A stretch of DNA of 64,000 nt, from NCBI GenBank assembly GCA_018524725.1, contig JAEUWP010000630.1, positions 1 through 64,000 of the forward strand, read 5' to 3'. The translations under genes and the position numbers were made by a program. Of this stretch, positions 11,554 through 21,063 are shown in pieces. Under the pieces are notes generated by a model that was given only the letters and a program-made list of their open reading frames with translations, searched no databases and had not been told where the DNA came from. The stretch's first letter is position 1. Each line of letters opens with the position of its first letter. The DNA is from Podaxis mareebaensis. Taxonomy: Eukaryota; Basidiomycota; Agaricomycetes; Agaricales; Agaricaceae.

Positions 11554-14500
11554 ATGATTCCCCAAAGAAGAAGTGGAGCACAAGAACTCTTTGTGAAACC
11601 AAAGGTTTGAACACCTAGAAACAAGCAATGGAGACTGACAACACTGGTCGATTCTGGATGCACACACACTTGCATTGCCAAGAAAGCAGTTGAGGAACAA
11701 GAAATACCAACAAAGAAGCTAGAAAAACCATTTGAAGTATACAACACTGACAGGACCCACAACAAGGGGCAAAACATCATGGAATACACAGAACTGGAAA
11801 TGGACATCAATGGATACAAGGAGCAATTAGCAGCAGTCATATCACACATCAACTTGGCAGACATATTCCTGGGACATGATTGGCTAGCACAACACAACCC
11901 AGAGGTCGACTGGAATAATGGACAAATCAGATTCACAAGATGCCCACTGGAATGCAAAATTGAGCATGAAACCATCGACATACCAAGGCTAAGAAGAAAT
12001 GGCACACAGGAAGAAAAGGTACTGGACAAGACAGCAGAAGACAACCTACCAGAATACATCCGAAGCTACACTCATCTGTTTAACAAACAGAACTTTGACA
12101 AACTACCAGACCACACAGAATGGGACCACGAGATCAACCTTACTGAGGAAAGCCCACGAGAGCTACCAGCCAAGGTGTATCCTATGACAGTCAAAGAGAA
12201 GGACAAGCTCCACAAATTCATCGAAGAAAATCTCACATCAGGGTGAATCCAACCATCAAAATCCCTCTACACATCACCATGCTTCTTCATTCCAAAGAAA
12301 GATGGATCTAAACAACTGGTACAGGACTACCAGAAGCTCAATAACATCACAGTCAAAGATAAGACACTGCTACCACTAATCGGAGAAATCATTGACAAGC
12401 TAAAAGACACCAAGTACTTCAACAAGCTGGACATCATTTGGGGATACAACAACGTGTGCATCAAAGAAGGAGATGAGTGGAAGGCAGCATTCCTGACAAA
12501 TGAGAGACTATTTGAACCCACTGTCATGTTTTTCGGTCTATGCAACTCCCCAGGCATGTTCCAGAGAATGATGAACACAGTCTTCCAAGAACTATTACAG
12601 GAGGGGGTACTGGTCAACTACATGGATGACTTCATCATTCCAGGCAGAACAGAGCAAGAGCTCAAAGAATGAACAATATGATTCCTGAAAATAGCGGACA
12701 AGTACAAACTCTACTTCAAACAGTCCAAATGTGTATTCAACACAAGAGAAGTACCGATATTGGGGATGGTAGTAGGAGGCAGAAAGGTCAAGATGGAAGA
12801 AGAGAAGGTGGCAGCAGTTAGAAACTGGCCTACCCCAACCACAGTCAAGGATGTCGAAAGCTTCCTAGGTTTCGCAAACTTCTACTGGCAATTCATCAAG
12901 GGTTTTAGTGACATTGCAGGACCACTACACAAGCTGAAAGGAGGTCAACCATGGGAATGGGGGGAAACACAGCAAAACGCATTCAAAGAACTAAAACGAC
13001 GCATAACGGAGGAACTGGTACTAGCACTTCTACAAGATGATGGAAAATTCAGAGTGGAAGTTGATGCATCGAAATACACCATTGGAGGAGTCCTATCACA
13101 AGAACAGGGAGGAAAATGGCATCCCATTGCATTTCTATCCAGAACACTATCACCAGCAGAATGCAACTACAAGATATACAACAGAGAACTCCTCGCAATC
13201 ATTGAAGCACTAAAGACATGGAGACAGTATCTACTCGAAGCAAGAGAACTGTTTGAAGTCTGGACTGATCACAAGAACCTGGAATACTTCTGATCCCCAT
13301 GACAAGTGAACGCAAGGCAAATGCAATGGCACCTGAAGCTACAAGAATATGACTTCACACTAAAACACATACTGGGAAAAACGAACACCAAAGCTGACAT
13401 CCTATCATGAATCATGCACTTCAACGAAATAGAGGAAGACAAGGAGGTCACAATACTCAAAGATGCACTATTCCAATGACAAATCCATCAAGAAGAGACA
13501 ATTACAGAAGAAGTCATCCTGGGAAGAAGACTGTTTGAAGTAAAAGGAGATGAAGAAATACTGAAGAATATCAAAGGAGGAAGGAGAGAAATGGTAGTGG
13601 ATAAATGGTTGAAAGAAGAACCCAAACAAACATGGGAACGAGAAGGAATCACATACTGAGACAGGAAAATCTATGTGCTGAACCACAAGGACCTACAGAG
13701 TGAAATCATGAGGAGATACCATGACCCACCCAATATCGGACACCCAGGATCCCACAGGATGATGGAGCTCATCAAGCAAACATACTACTGGCCAGCAATG
13801 AAAGCTGACATCAAGACCTATGTACAGGGATGTGACAGCTGCCAAAGAAACAAAGCAATTTGGCAGAAGAAAGCAGCTCCACTCCACTCCCTTGAAACAC
13901 CAGAAGAACCATGGCATGAAATCAGTATCAACATGATCGGACCACTTCCAGAGTCAAATGGAGCAGATGCAATCCTAGTCATTGTAGACAGGTTCACCAA
14001 GATGATCTGATTGGTCGCAACAAACATGAACCTCGACTCCATGGGACTAGCAAAGATATACTGGGACCACATCTGGAAACTCCATGGAGTTCTGCAGAAG
14101 ATCATCAGCAACAGAGGACTACAGTTCACATCAGCATTCATGAAGAACCTATGCAGAGCAACAGGAACGAAGCAAGGATTATCAACAGCCTATCACCCAC
14201 AAATGGACAGACAAACAGAATGAGTCAACCAGGAAGTCAAAACCTTCCTGCAAGCATACATTGACTACACCCAAGATGACTGGTCAGATTGGCTGTCTAC
14301 AGCCGAATTCCAATACAATGACAAGACCCACAGCAGCACAGGAGAAACCTCATTCTTCCTCAACTACAGATGACACCCTTGGAAGGGAGACCTTACCATA
14401 GAATCATTGACACCATCCATCACAGAGTTCCTCAAGAAACTTACAACATGCTGAGCTCAAGCCAGAGAACTATTAGAAAGCAAGAGACAAGCCATGACAA

Positions 14501-15000
14501 AGCACTATGACAAAAGGAGAATGACAAGCAGAGATTACAAAAAAGGGACCCAGGTGTGGCTCGAAGGAACAAATATAATGACAAATTGACCGACAAAGAA
14601 ACTCGATCACAAATGCTATGGACCCTTCAAGATACTCAAGAAAGTAGGACCAGGGGCATACCAATTGGAGCTAACAGAAGGATGGGTCATCCATGATGTA
14701 TTCAATGAGGCATTACTAACACCATACTGACCACTAAAGTTCATGAATCAGCAAGCTGAACCACCACTGCAACTGGAGCTCATTAATGGGGAAGAAGAAT
14801 ATGAGGTAGAAGAAATCTGAGGACATCACAAGAAAGGCCAAGGAATGCAGTACCTCATGCACTGGAAAGGGTATAGCAATGAGCATGACACATGGATGGC
14901 TAAATCAGCACTCGAGAATGCTCAGAAGGTGTTACAGGATTACCTCTGAAGGTTTCCTGGAGCAAAACCTATAAAGAGGGGGGGTAACCAATGGTCATAG
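11554..15000 (+). pseudogene. Gypsy pol (protease-RT-RNase H-integrase-chromodomain), 17 TGA stops
   Basis: One uninterrupted reading frame apart from 17 TGA codons, ending at TAG 14,998. Domains in order: aspartic protease (LVDSGCTH, about 11,650); reverse transcriptase with PKKDGS, FFGLCNSP and the intact catalytic YMDDF near 12,620; RNase H (VEVDASKYTIGGVLSQ near 13,060); the integrase zinc finger and core (CDSCQRNK near 13,835, MIGPLP and YHPQMD blocks); and a chromodomain-like end (YLMHWKGYSNEHDTW near 14,860). There is no frameshift and no TAA or TAG before the terminal one. At many TGA positions I recall arginine in related fungal elements. Several other Arg-to-Cys, Arg-to-Trp and Arg-to-Gln changes fit the same CpG decay. 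Confidence 0.92.
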
Positions 15001-15035
15001 CATCACAACTCCCCAAGCAAACTCTAAATGCAGAC

Positions 15036-15887
15036 ATGGACACAGACCAAAGCACCCAGACATTTGTCCCCACCACTCCTCCTACCAACTCCCTCATCAC
15101 TGATATCGAACAACAACTCACAAACAACAACCCAACCAAGTGATTTGAAGAATACATACAGCTAACACGAGACATCGTCTGCCTCTAACGAGTATACACC
15201 AAAGTACGAGAGGCAGTCCAACTATTTGCTGAAGCAGTCCAAGCCACTATCCCACAAGGGCACAACTCAGCCAAGGGGTCAGGACGAACCACCCAGATGA
15301 ACCAGCACATCCACATCATCCTCCACAACACTAATGAATACCTCATATCCAATACAAGCGACTGTTTCACAAGCATCCTAGTCATAGTGGCAGAACAGCT
15401 CTCTAAGTTGGGTATAACCGATGATGAAGAAAAGGAGAACCTCATATCCTGCCTTGTGGCACTCACCCAAGGAAAGGACCCCTTCCCTCACGACCACCCA
15501 ACTCTCCAACCTGCTTCACAACACTATCTCCTGACCAACCCGGAATCAGATGACGAAACCCCCACTGCTAAAGAAGAGGCCATGCACCTCATCAAGTTCC
15601 TCACCCCCAAATGTACAGGACCTGCCAAAGTTGAGAAATGCAAACCCCCAGTACTGTTTAAGACCTTAAAGAAAGATGGTGAGAAAGACGAAGAATATTG
15701 GAAGAAGATATTACAAGTCCTCATTGAAGACCACAGTAACACTGGTGCCACCTATTGTGGCACCATGATCCCCATGTACGGTGGAGGACCCAACCACGCA
15801 CCATTCTTCATTGCATGGAAGAAGGCCACCAACCAGTTCTTCATTGGCCCCAACAAGAAAGACATCACCCACTACATCACACACTGA
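15036..15887 (+). pseudogene. Gypsy ORF3, unknown protein between pol and 3' LTR
   Basis: A frame distinct from pol starts at ATG 15,036 and is open to TGA 15,885-15,887, except for one TGA (about 15,141) and one TAA (15,186). The uninterrupted part from 15,297 is 196 codons. The product would be about 283 residues, hydrophilic and acidic (DDEEKE, NPESDDETPTAKEE), with a tryptophan- and tyrosine-containing C-terminal half (DEEYWKKIL, PFFIAWKKA). There is no signal peptide or membrane helix, so it does not look like an envelope protein. I do not recognise the family. It is as well preserved as gag, which suggests it was a functional part of the element. Confidence 0.6.
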
Positions 15888-15999
15888 CTATGGAAACCCC
15901 CAATATTTGAAGAAGCCCAGAATTTCCTTGCATGTTTCACCTTTCTAGTATGCTGTAACTTACATGGACCTTTACATTAGTTTCATGTGGGCATGACAC

Positions 16000-16014
16000 C
16001 TTAGGGGGAGGGTG
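16000..16014 (+). promoter_or_regulatory. Gypsy polypurine tract
   Basis: TTAGGGGGAGGGTGA lies directly before the 3' LTR. Tracts of this kind prime plus-strand DNA synthesis in LTR retrotransposons. Confidence 0.8.
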
Positions 16015-16015
16015 A

Positions 16016-16275
16016 TGTTATGGTCTCAGCTATATTTAGTACACACTTACTCAGCACACCGTTTCACTTTATGTTTCAGCCCCTTATCACACCTTGCCTT
16101 AGTCATCCACTGACTCATCTCTCCATTTCATCTATTCTTAGCTACCCCTCTCACAGTATATAAACCCTAGGTAGAGCACCTGTATTCTTTATGCTTTACC
16201 AACTAGTTCTTTCCCCTTTGCTCATCCTCAAGTCTTTGCCTAGTTACAACCTGAGTTCATACAAAGGTCGTAACA
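16016..16275 (+). repeat. Gypsy 3' LTR
   Basis: 260 bp, TGTTATGGTCTC...GGTCGTAACA, directly after the polypurine tract. It keeps the same TATATAAACCC box at about 16,158-16,168. Confidence 0.93.
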
Positions 16276-16280
16276 AAATG

Positions 16281-16355
16281 ATCCTCATGCTTGAAAGGTG
16301 TGATGGGCAGGACATTCAGATCACCATGTGTTTGTCCTAGACCTGAAATCTAACA
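16281..16355 (-). repeat. Copia 5' LTR, smaller piece
   Basis: 75 bp matching the end of the left copia LTR, from ATCCTCATGC to AATCTAACA. It lies immediately right of the gypsy target duplication AAATG (16,276-16,280) and is followed by TGCAT. Confidence 0.9.
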
Positions 16356-16427
16356 TGCATTTGGAACCAAAACAGTAGTAGGATTGAGGGAATGATGAGG
16401 ACATCATTATTTAAAGAAAGGGTGAGA

Positions 16428-16611
16428 TGTGGAGGTACCTACATGGCAGTGTGGGAAATTGGGAAAATCAGCATATTTAACATACACTGGTGTAGATTAC
16501 TTTCTTCAGCTTCTACTGTGATTATGTAGTCATCTCTGCCACTAGTTGGTGTACTCCTGAGGTTGATGACACCACTGGGCCCTTGCACCCAGCAAGCTTA
16601 CTTGCTCTACA
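16428..16611 (+). repeat. 3' LTR of the TRIM-like element
   Basis: 184-bp partner of 4,465-4,648, preceded by a polypurine tract and followed by GGAC, the target-site duplication. Confidence 0.85.
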
Positions 16612-16679
16612 GGACCCAGCGGCACCTAGCAGTACTGGGTCCTTGCCCATGTGGGTGTCAGTGGTACACAGGTGCAGCG

Positions 16680-17115
16680 AATTCTGTAAGCCATGTCTCG
16701 CAGAGGTAATATCAGGAGGAATAGGGCAAGTGTCTGACCGAAGGTCCACTGCGACTCTCCTGGCTTTACGAGGGCTCTCGTCTTGCTGACCATAGATTCT
16801 GTGTCAACAATAAAAATCACATTAATGCCAATCAAGACCGCCACCCAAAAATACCCTGGTGCAAAGAAAGCACGTGAAGGAAGTAGGCGGAGTAAGATAT
16901 CGATCAAACCATAGATGGTTCCTGTGATGATTAAGACACTGAGTCCTGGAACCGCAGTCACAGCGTAGATGGCAAGGGACACCCTCCGCAACGATAAGGT
17001 TCTGGACATAGATGGCAATGCGGACTCCAATGCCTGAGATGTCAGGATTGGCCTCTATGCAATTTGGGCCAAGTTGAGTGATGTGCGACATCGCAGCAGT
17101 GGTCGTTGCGGACAT
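16680..17115 (-). pseudogene. Fungal integral membrane protein, 3' end cut by the transposon island
   Basis: Start ATG at 17,115. The N-terminus (MSHITQLGPNC, then PDISGIGVRIAIYVQNL) resembles a large family of uncharacterised basidiomycete membrane proteins. A shift to another frame near 17,010 continues with hydrophobic helices (VLIITGTIYGLIDILL, FWVAVLIGINVIFIV) and the C-terminal family block QWTFGQTLALFLLILPLRDM. At about 16,680 similarity and CpG content both stop and repeat DNA begins, so the last residues are missing. The frame change could hide an intron, but no good splice pair is visible. I call it a truncated pseudogene. Confidence 0.65.
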
Positions 17116-17862
17116 ATTGAGGGAGGGAAGTAGTGTAGTTCGCTACGTTGTATTAGCAACTATCTGGTTATGAAGCCAGCATGCTCGATCGGACGTAATC
17201 CGAGCCCAAAGATCACAATCACACAAGCCAAGACGGTTGATAAAATGATATGCGCTATCCTGTAGACTTATGGGCGCTGGGAACGGGACTAGAACACATG
17301 TGTTGGACCTTCCAAGACTTCTGGGCCGTTGACAGCGCGGGAATGCATATTTCAGTCAAACGCTCGGGCCCCGTGTTAATCAACCTCTGGGATGCGGACG
17401 GTTCCCAGCTAAGAATACGCAGTGCAAAAAGTCCATGTATGATAGATGTTTCCGCCTGTAGGCATCGACCCTGAGGCCTGAGCGTTGAACACTCAGTGTC
17501 ATGCGACGCCGCCATAAGACAGCCCAAGACCGCTGGGAAACTGGCAAGGATGTTCGACAAGCGTGGGGTATTCATTTCTTGTTTTAGAGAGCCACAGGCG
17601 CGCGAAGGGAAACGTGGTGGAGGGCGCTTTCGTTCGGCTGCGAGGCATCAATATTTCAATCACCTGCGCTGCATAAGACTTCTATTCCCTGCTTACCATT
17701 CACGACCCCCACTCCAGCTCCTCCCAGCGTAGCCTCCCTCCTTTCCCCGTAGCCTCCATTGAAGGAAGTTGTTATGAGCGGAAACTTCTGTAAAGGTCTG
17801 ATCGTTGCCGATCGATGTTGAATCGGTGCAATGTGCAAACTTATATTTCTGATGTAGACTTT
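17116..17862. other. Intergenic, no gene recognised
   Basis: CpG-normal host DNA between the truncated membrane gene and the NACHT gene. Overlapping frames on both strands (17,250-17,575) show no family signature. It should hold both divergent promoters. No clear TATA box was found. Confidence 0.5.
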
Positions 17863-17932
17863 ATGGGCTGTTTCTCCAGTGGGAACAACGTGGACTCGCC
17901 GCGCGACTACCGCTGTTGGTATATCCCTCTTG

Positions 17933-20639
17933 ATGTCTAAGGGACTACAATCTCATAAAAGGCTGACAGTAACTGAACAGTTATTCGAAAGGCATGCAAT
18001 CGCCTGCGCTGTTGACTCCCCTCCACATCAGCTTTCCCCGACACAGGAAAACCTCCTGAGAGAAGTCCGGTCCTGGATGGATGGATCTTTCCGGCAGACG
18101 AAAATTATGTGGCTATGCGGACCTGCCAAAGTCGGCAAGTCTGCGATCGTACGGAGACTAGCAGAAACCGAGAACTCGTCGCCCACCTCCATACTTCGTG
18201 CCGCGCTGTTCCTTCCGAAACCGGTGGACCTCCAACGTATCTTCGTCACGATTGCGCATCAACTCGCTGTTAGATATCCGAGGTACGAGCGATATGTTGT
18301 GGAGCTGCTGGAAGTTGTTCGCCCTGGGTTGGTTGAAGATCCCCTGGACAAACAATTCAAAAAGTTAGTCAAGAAACCCTTCGTCGACCTGAGGAAAAGG
18401 CTGTTCAATGAACTCAATGGTCCCATCTTGGTTCTCCTTGATGGATTGGATCATTGTCATAGCACGTTTGCGCAGCGTGATGTTGTCCATCTTATCGCCC
18501 AATTTGTGCAAGAACATCCTGCGGCCCCTCTCATTTGGCTCATAGTCAGTCGCGATGAGCCTCACATTCGCGGTGGCTTCGGCCCGAACACCCCACCAGT
18601 GTACCTAGAGAAGCAGGTACCCGCTCACCGCGAGGTCGAACGTTTCCAAACACCAGATATAGCTCACCCGCGCCATACCTCCATCCACCGCGGCGGGTCA
18701 TCTCTGTCACCAGCACACTCAGAGACCCTTAAGCAACTCACTGATCAGGCAATTCCTGACATCGAGTTCGACTCAGCTGCACGCTCTCCCCCTCCTCGGT
18801 GCCACCCTAATACACGGACCGCCATTTTTGGCGAGATCTGGCCCTGGATGGATAATGAAGCTCGTGCAGAACGGATTTTATGGTTGTGTGGACCTATCGG
18901 CGTTGGAAAATCGGCCATCATGCAGTCGCTCGCAGATCACGAGTCGAGGTCCCCGAGGTCCAGGTTGGGCGCCACCATGTTTTTTGTGGGGCCCAAGAAA
19001 CGCTACGACTCACAGCGTGTTTTCACCACTATCGCTCTTCAACTCTCTCGCAAGTTTCCGCAGTACCGGGAATATACGGCGGAACTTCTCAGTGCTGACT
19101 CCAACCTTGTCGGGAAGGCCATGGAGCAGCAATTCCACTTGCTTATTGAGCGACCCATTTCCGAGGATAGAGTGCTACATGCTTTTAAAACAGTCCTGAT
19201 AATGCTCGATGGGCTAGACGAACTCACAGGCGTAAATCCGCGGCGTGAGCTTATACGTCTTATCCATGAATTTACGCAACGGCATCCCACAACACCCCTC
19301 ATCTGGGTCCTTTCGAGTCGCCCCGATGATCACATAAGTACCGCTTTCTCTTATCAAACGGAGGGTCGAATAAGCTACCGGAAAATAGTGGTCGCCCCTG
19401 ATCGCCAGGACGTCGAACGGTACCTACGGGAAGAATTGCGCGGGCTCAGGCCCTCTCATTACGCCCGAACGTGGCCAGATGATGTAAAGATCGCAAGGCT
19501 GATAGAGTACTCTTCTGGGTTGTTCATTGTTGCCTTCACAACCGTTCACTTCTTGAGAAACCCAGCTTATGGAGATTTGAACTCACGCCTCGAGACAGTC
19601 TTGCATATCATCGACCAAACTTCCTTGTCCAACGGGGAAACGGATTATTTTCACAATCTCAACGCTTTATACACCGAAATTCTCTCTGCAATACCTCAAG
19701 ACGTGCAACCTAATACCATGGATCTATTGATGCTTCTACTTCCTGAGATGTGGAGCGGGGACTTCGTTCTCGTCTGTAATTTGTTGGGCATCACTAAAGA
19801 AGCTGCGTATGATGCACTCGGGAAGCTTCATTCGGTTCTAGATATTCCTCCACCTGAGGAGGCCTCCAACAGGCCGCTCAGGGCCCTTCATGACTCCTTT
19901 GTCAATTACCTCAGCGGTCTCACTTCTAAGTTCGGTACGGATCGGCTGACAGCGAAGAGGAAGATCTTCGAGATGAATGCACGGATTCTGATGGCTTCGT
20001 TTGACCCGGGTGAGCACCAAGTTTGGTGATTATTTGTCACATTTGTTAACAGTCCATGCAGACAAATCCGTGTTTCAGGCCTCGAGGATAAAAGTGTCGT
20101 GGCCGCAACGGGACGAAACCATCATTCGAAATGAGCTTTTCGCATGGTCGCTCAGCTGGTTGTTGGACGCTGTGCCTGGAATGACGGGAGACAGCCTCGA
20201 GGACGCACCTAAAATATTAGCTCCTATTTTCCAGGACCTCGATTATAGGAGAGAGCTTATACCCCTCGATGGCGGTGGTAATTCTGTGGCAGCCCAAGTC
20301 TTGAGCTCGGTCGGTGTCTACTTGCCCGGAAATCTGACGTTTGTCCTGATGTGTTCGCAGGGGTTTTTACCGCATTTACGTGAATGGGAGGTCGTTGATA
20401 ACGTGCCAATCAAGTCTCTAGACTTGACTCGTGTTCGTTGGGATCAACCAACCTGCGCATATTTTGCGGTACGCAGAAATGTCGGCCAGGAATCGCCTCA
20501 GGAGTATTTAGAGCAAGTCAATGTTTTCTGGTCGCAGCATCCATCCCAAGACGTAAGCGTCGGGTCCTTAATATCGGTTCATTTACGACTTACGACGTCT
20601 GCTGCAGTTATCAAACGAAAGGGAGTCTTTCCGCGGTAG
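17933..20639 (+). CDS. Tandem double-NACHT STAND-type ATPase
   Basis: Two consecutive NACHT modules sit in one frame. Counting from ATG 17,933, module 1 has a P-loop GPAKVGKSAI near residue 63 and Walker B LVLLDGLDHC near 166. Module 2 has P-loop GPIGVGKSAI near 320 and Walker B IMLDGLDEL near 424. Both carry the upstream WMD...WLCGP context and an IWL/IWV-SR sensor-like strand. An intron (20,010-20,052, GTGAGC...ACAG) joins a second exon to TAG 20,639, giving about 887 residues. No WD40, ankyrin or TPR repeats follow. NACHT proteins in mushrooms are thought to act in nonself recognition. The start is uncertain: the open frame begins upstream without ATG, and an out-of-frame ATG at 17,863 (MGCFSSGN, a possible N-myristoylation site) could open a first exon. 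Confidence 0.8.
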
Positions 20640-21063
20640 GCTTGATCAATCAGTCCAGGATCGCGTTCGAATGCATATCACAAATGCGGAATCTGGTTCA
20701 GGTGTAATGTTAATCGGTAAGGGTGAAAAGGGGTGTGCATTTACCGTGACCATATATGGCCAGGAAGTGGGATATTGCCTTCTCCCCTACGACAACTTTT
20801 GAACACAGACTTTGTGTCGCTTCCTTATCACGAGTAGGCATTCATACTGTATCTAGTCTGTTTCTTTTCTTTTTCTTTTTTTCCTTTTTCTTTTTTTTGC
20901 CTTGTCTCGAGCTATTAGTGCCACAAGGAATTGAGTATGAGAAAGAAGAAGTGGCGTTTAACTTTGCGCTTGAGACTGGCTTGTGCCGTTGTGTGAGGAG
21001 GTGCTTAGTCAGCCAATGACGATAAAAGCAGATTAAGGGAGAGGGGACAGGCCAGGACATACG
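20640..21063. other. Intergenic with a pyrimidine-rich tract
   Basis: No gene seen. A long T-rich tract with scattered C occurs at 20,861-20,899 on the plus strand. It is followed by the probable 5' region of the ARID gene, ending at its ATG (21,064). The tract is probably part of that gene's promoter. Confidence 0.5.

Larger units (their letters stand above)
9992..16275 (+). mobile_element. Ty3/gypsy chromovirus-type element with an extra 3' ORF
   Basis: 260-bp LTRs at 9,992-10,251 and 16,016-16,275 start TGTTA and end TAACA. They are flanked by a perfect 5-bp duplication AAATG (9,987-9,991 and 16,276-16,280). They differ at about seven sites, all transitions, so this is the youngest member of the nest. 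Inside are gag, pol (protease, reverse transcriptase, RNase H, integrase, chromodomain-like end), a third ORF and a polypurine tract (TTAGGGGGAGGGTGA, 16,000-16,014). The order with integrase after RNase H is Ty3/gypsy. The insertion broke the copia 5' LTR. Confidence 0.95.
5154..16355 (-). mobile_element. Ty1/copia element, interrupted by a gypsy insertion
   Basis: Structure on the reverse strand: 5' LTR (16,355 to 16,281 plus 9,991 to 9,735), primer-binding site, gag, protease, integrase, reverse transcriptase, RNase H, polypurine tract, 3' LTR (5,485 to 5,154). Each LTR is 332 bp once the gypsy insert is removed. TGCAT flanks both outer ends (5,149-5,153 and 16,356-16,360). Without the insert the element is about 4.9 kb, normal for Ty1/copia. 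The gene order, with integrase before reverse transcriptase, is diagnostic of copia. The coding part is inactivated by several stops and lost catalytic residues. Confidence 0.92.
4465..16611 (+). mobile_element. TRIM-like non-autonomous LTR element (outermost of the nest)
   Basis: Two direct 184-bp terminal repeats (4,465-4,648 and 16,428-16,611) begin TGTGGAGG and end CTCTACA. They are flanked by GGAC on both sides (4,461-4,464 and 16,612-16,615), a 4-bp target duplication. A purine-rich tract (AAAGAAAGGGTGAGA) lies directly before the right repeat, which sets forward orientation. Removing the inserted copia element leaves only about 570 bp of internal sequence and a total near 940 bp, within the size range of terminal-repeat retrotransposons in miniature. 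No gag or pol is visible. A 119-codon frame at 4,603-4,962 straddles the repeat border and is not recognisable. Confidence 0.75.

Noticed and set aside
10364..15000. A variant genetic code reading TGA as an amino acid in the gypsy element
   Set aside because: TGA positions correspond mostly to arginine in relatives, which no known TGA reassignment gives; CpG decay explains them, and host genes end normally at TGA (for example 41,730 and 60,047).
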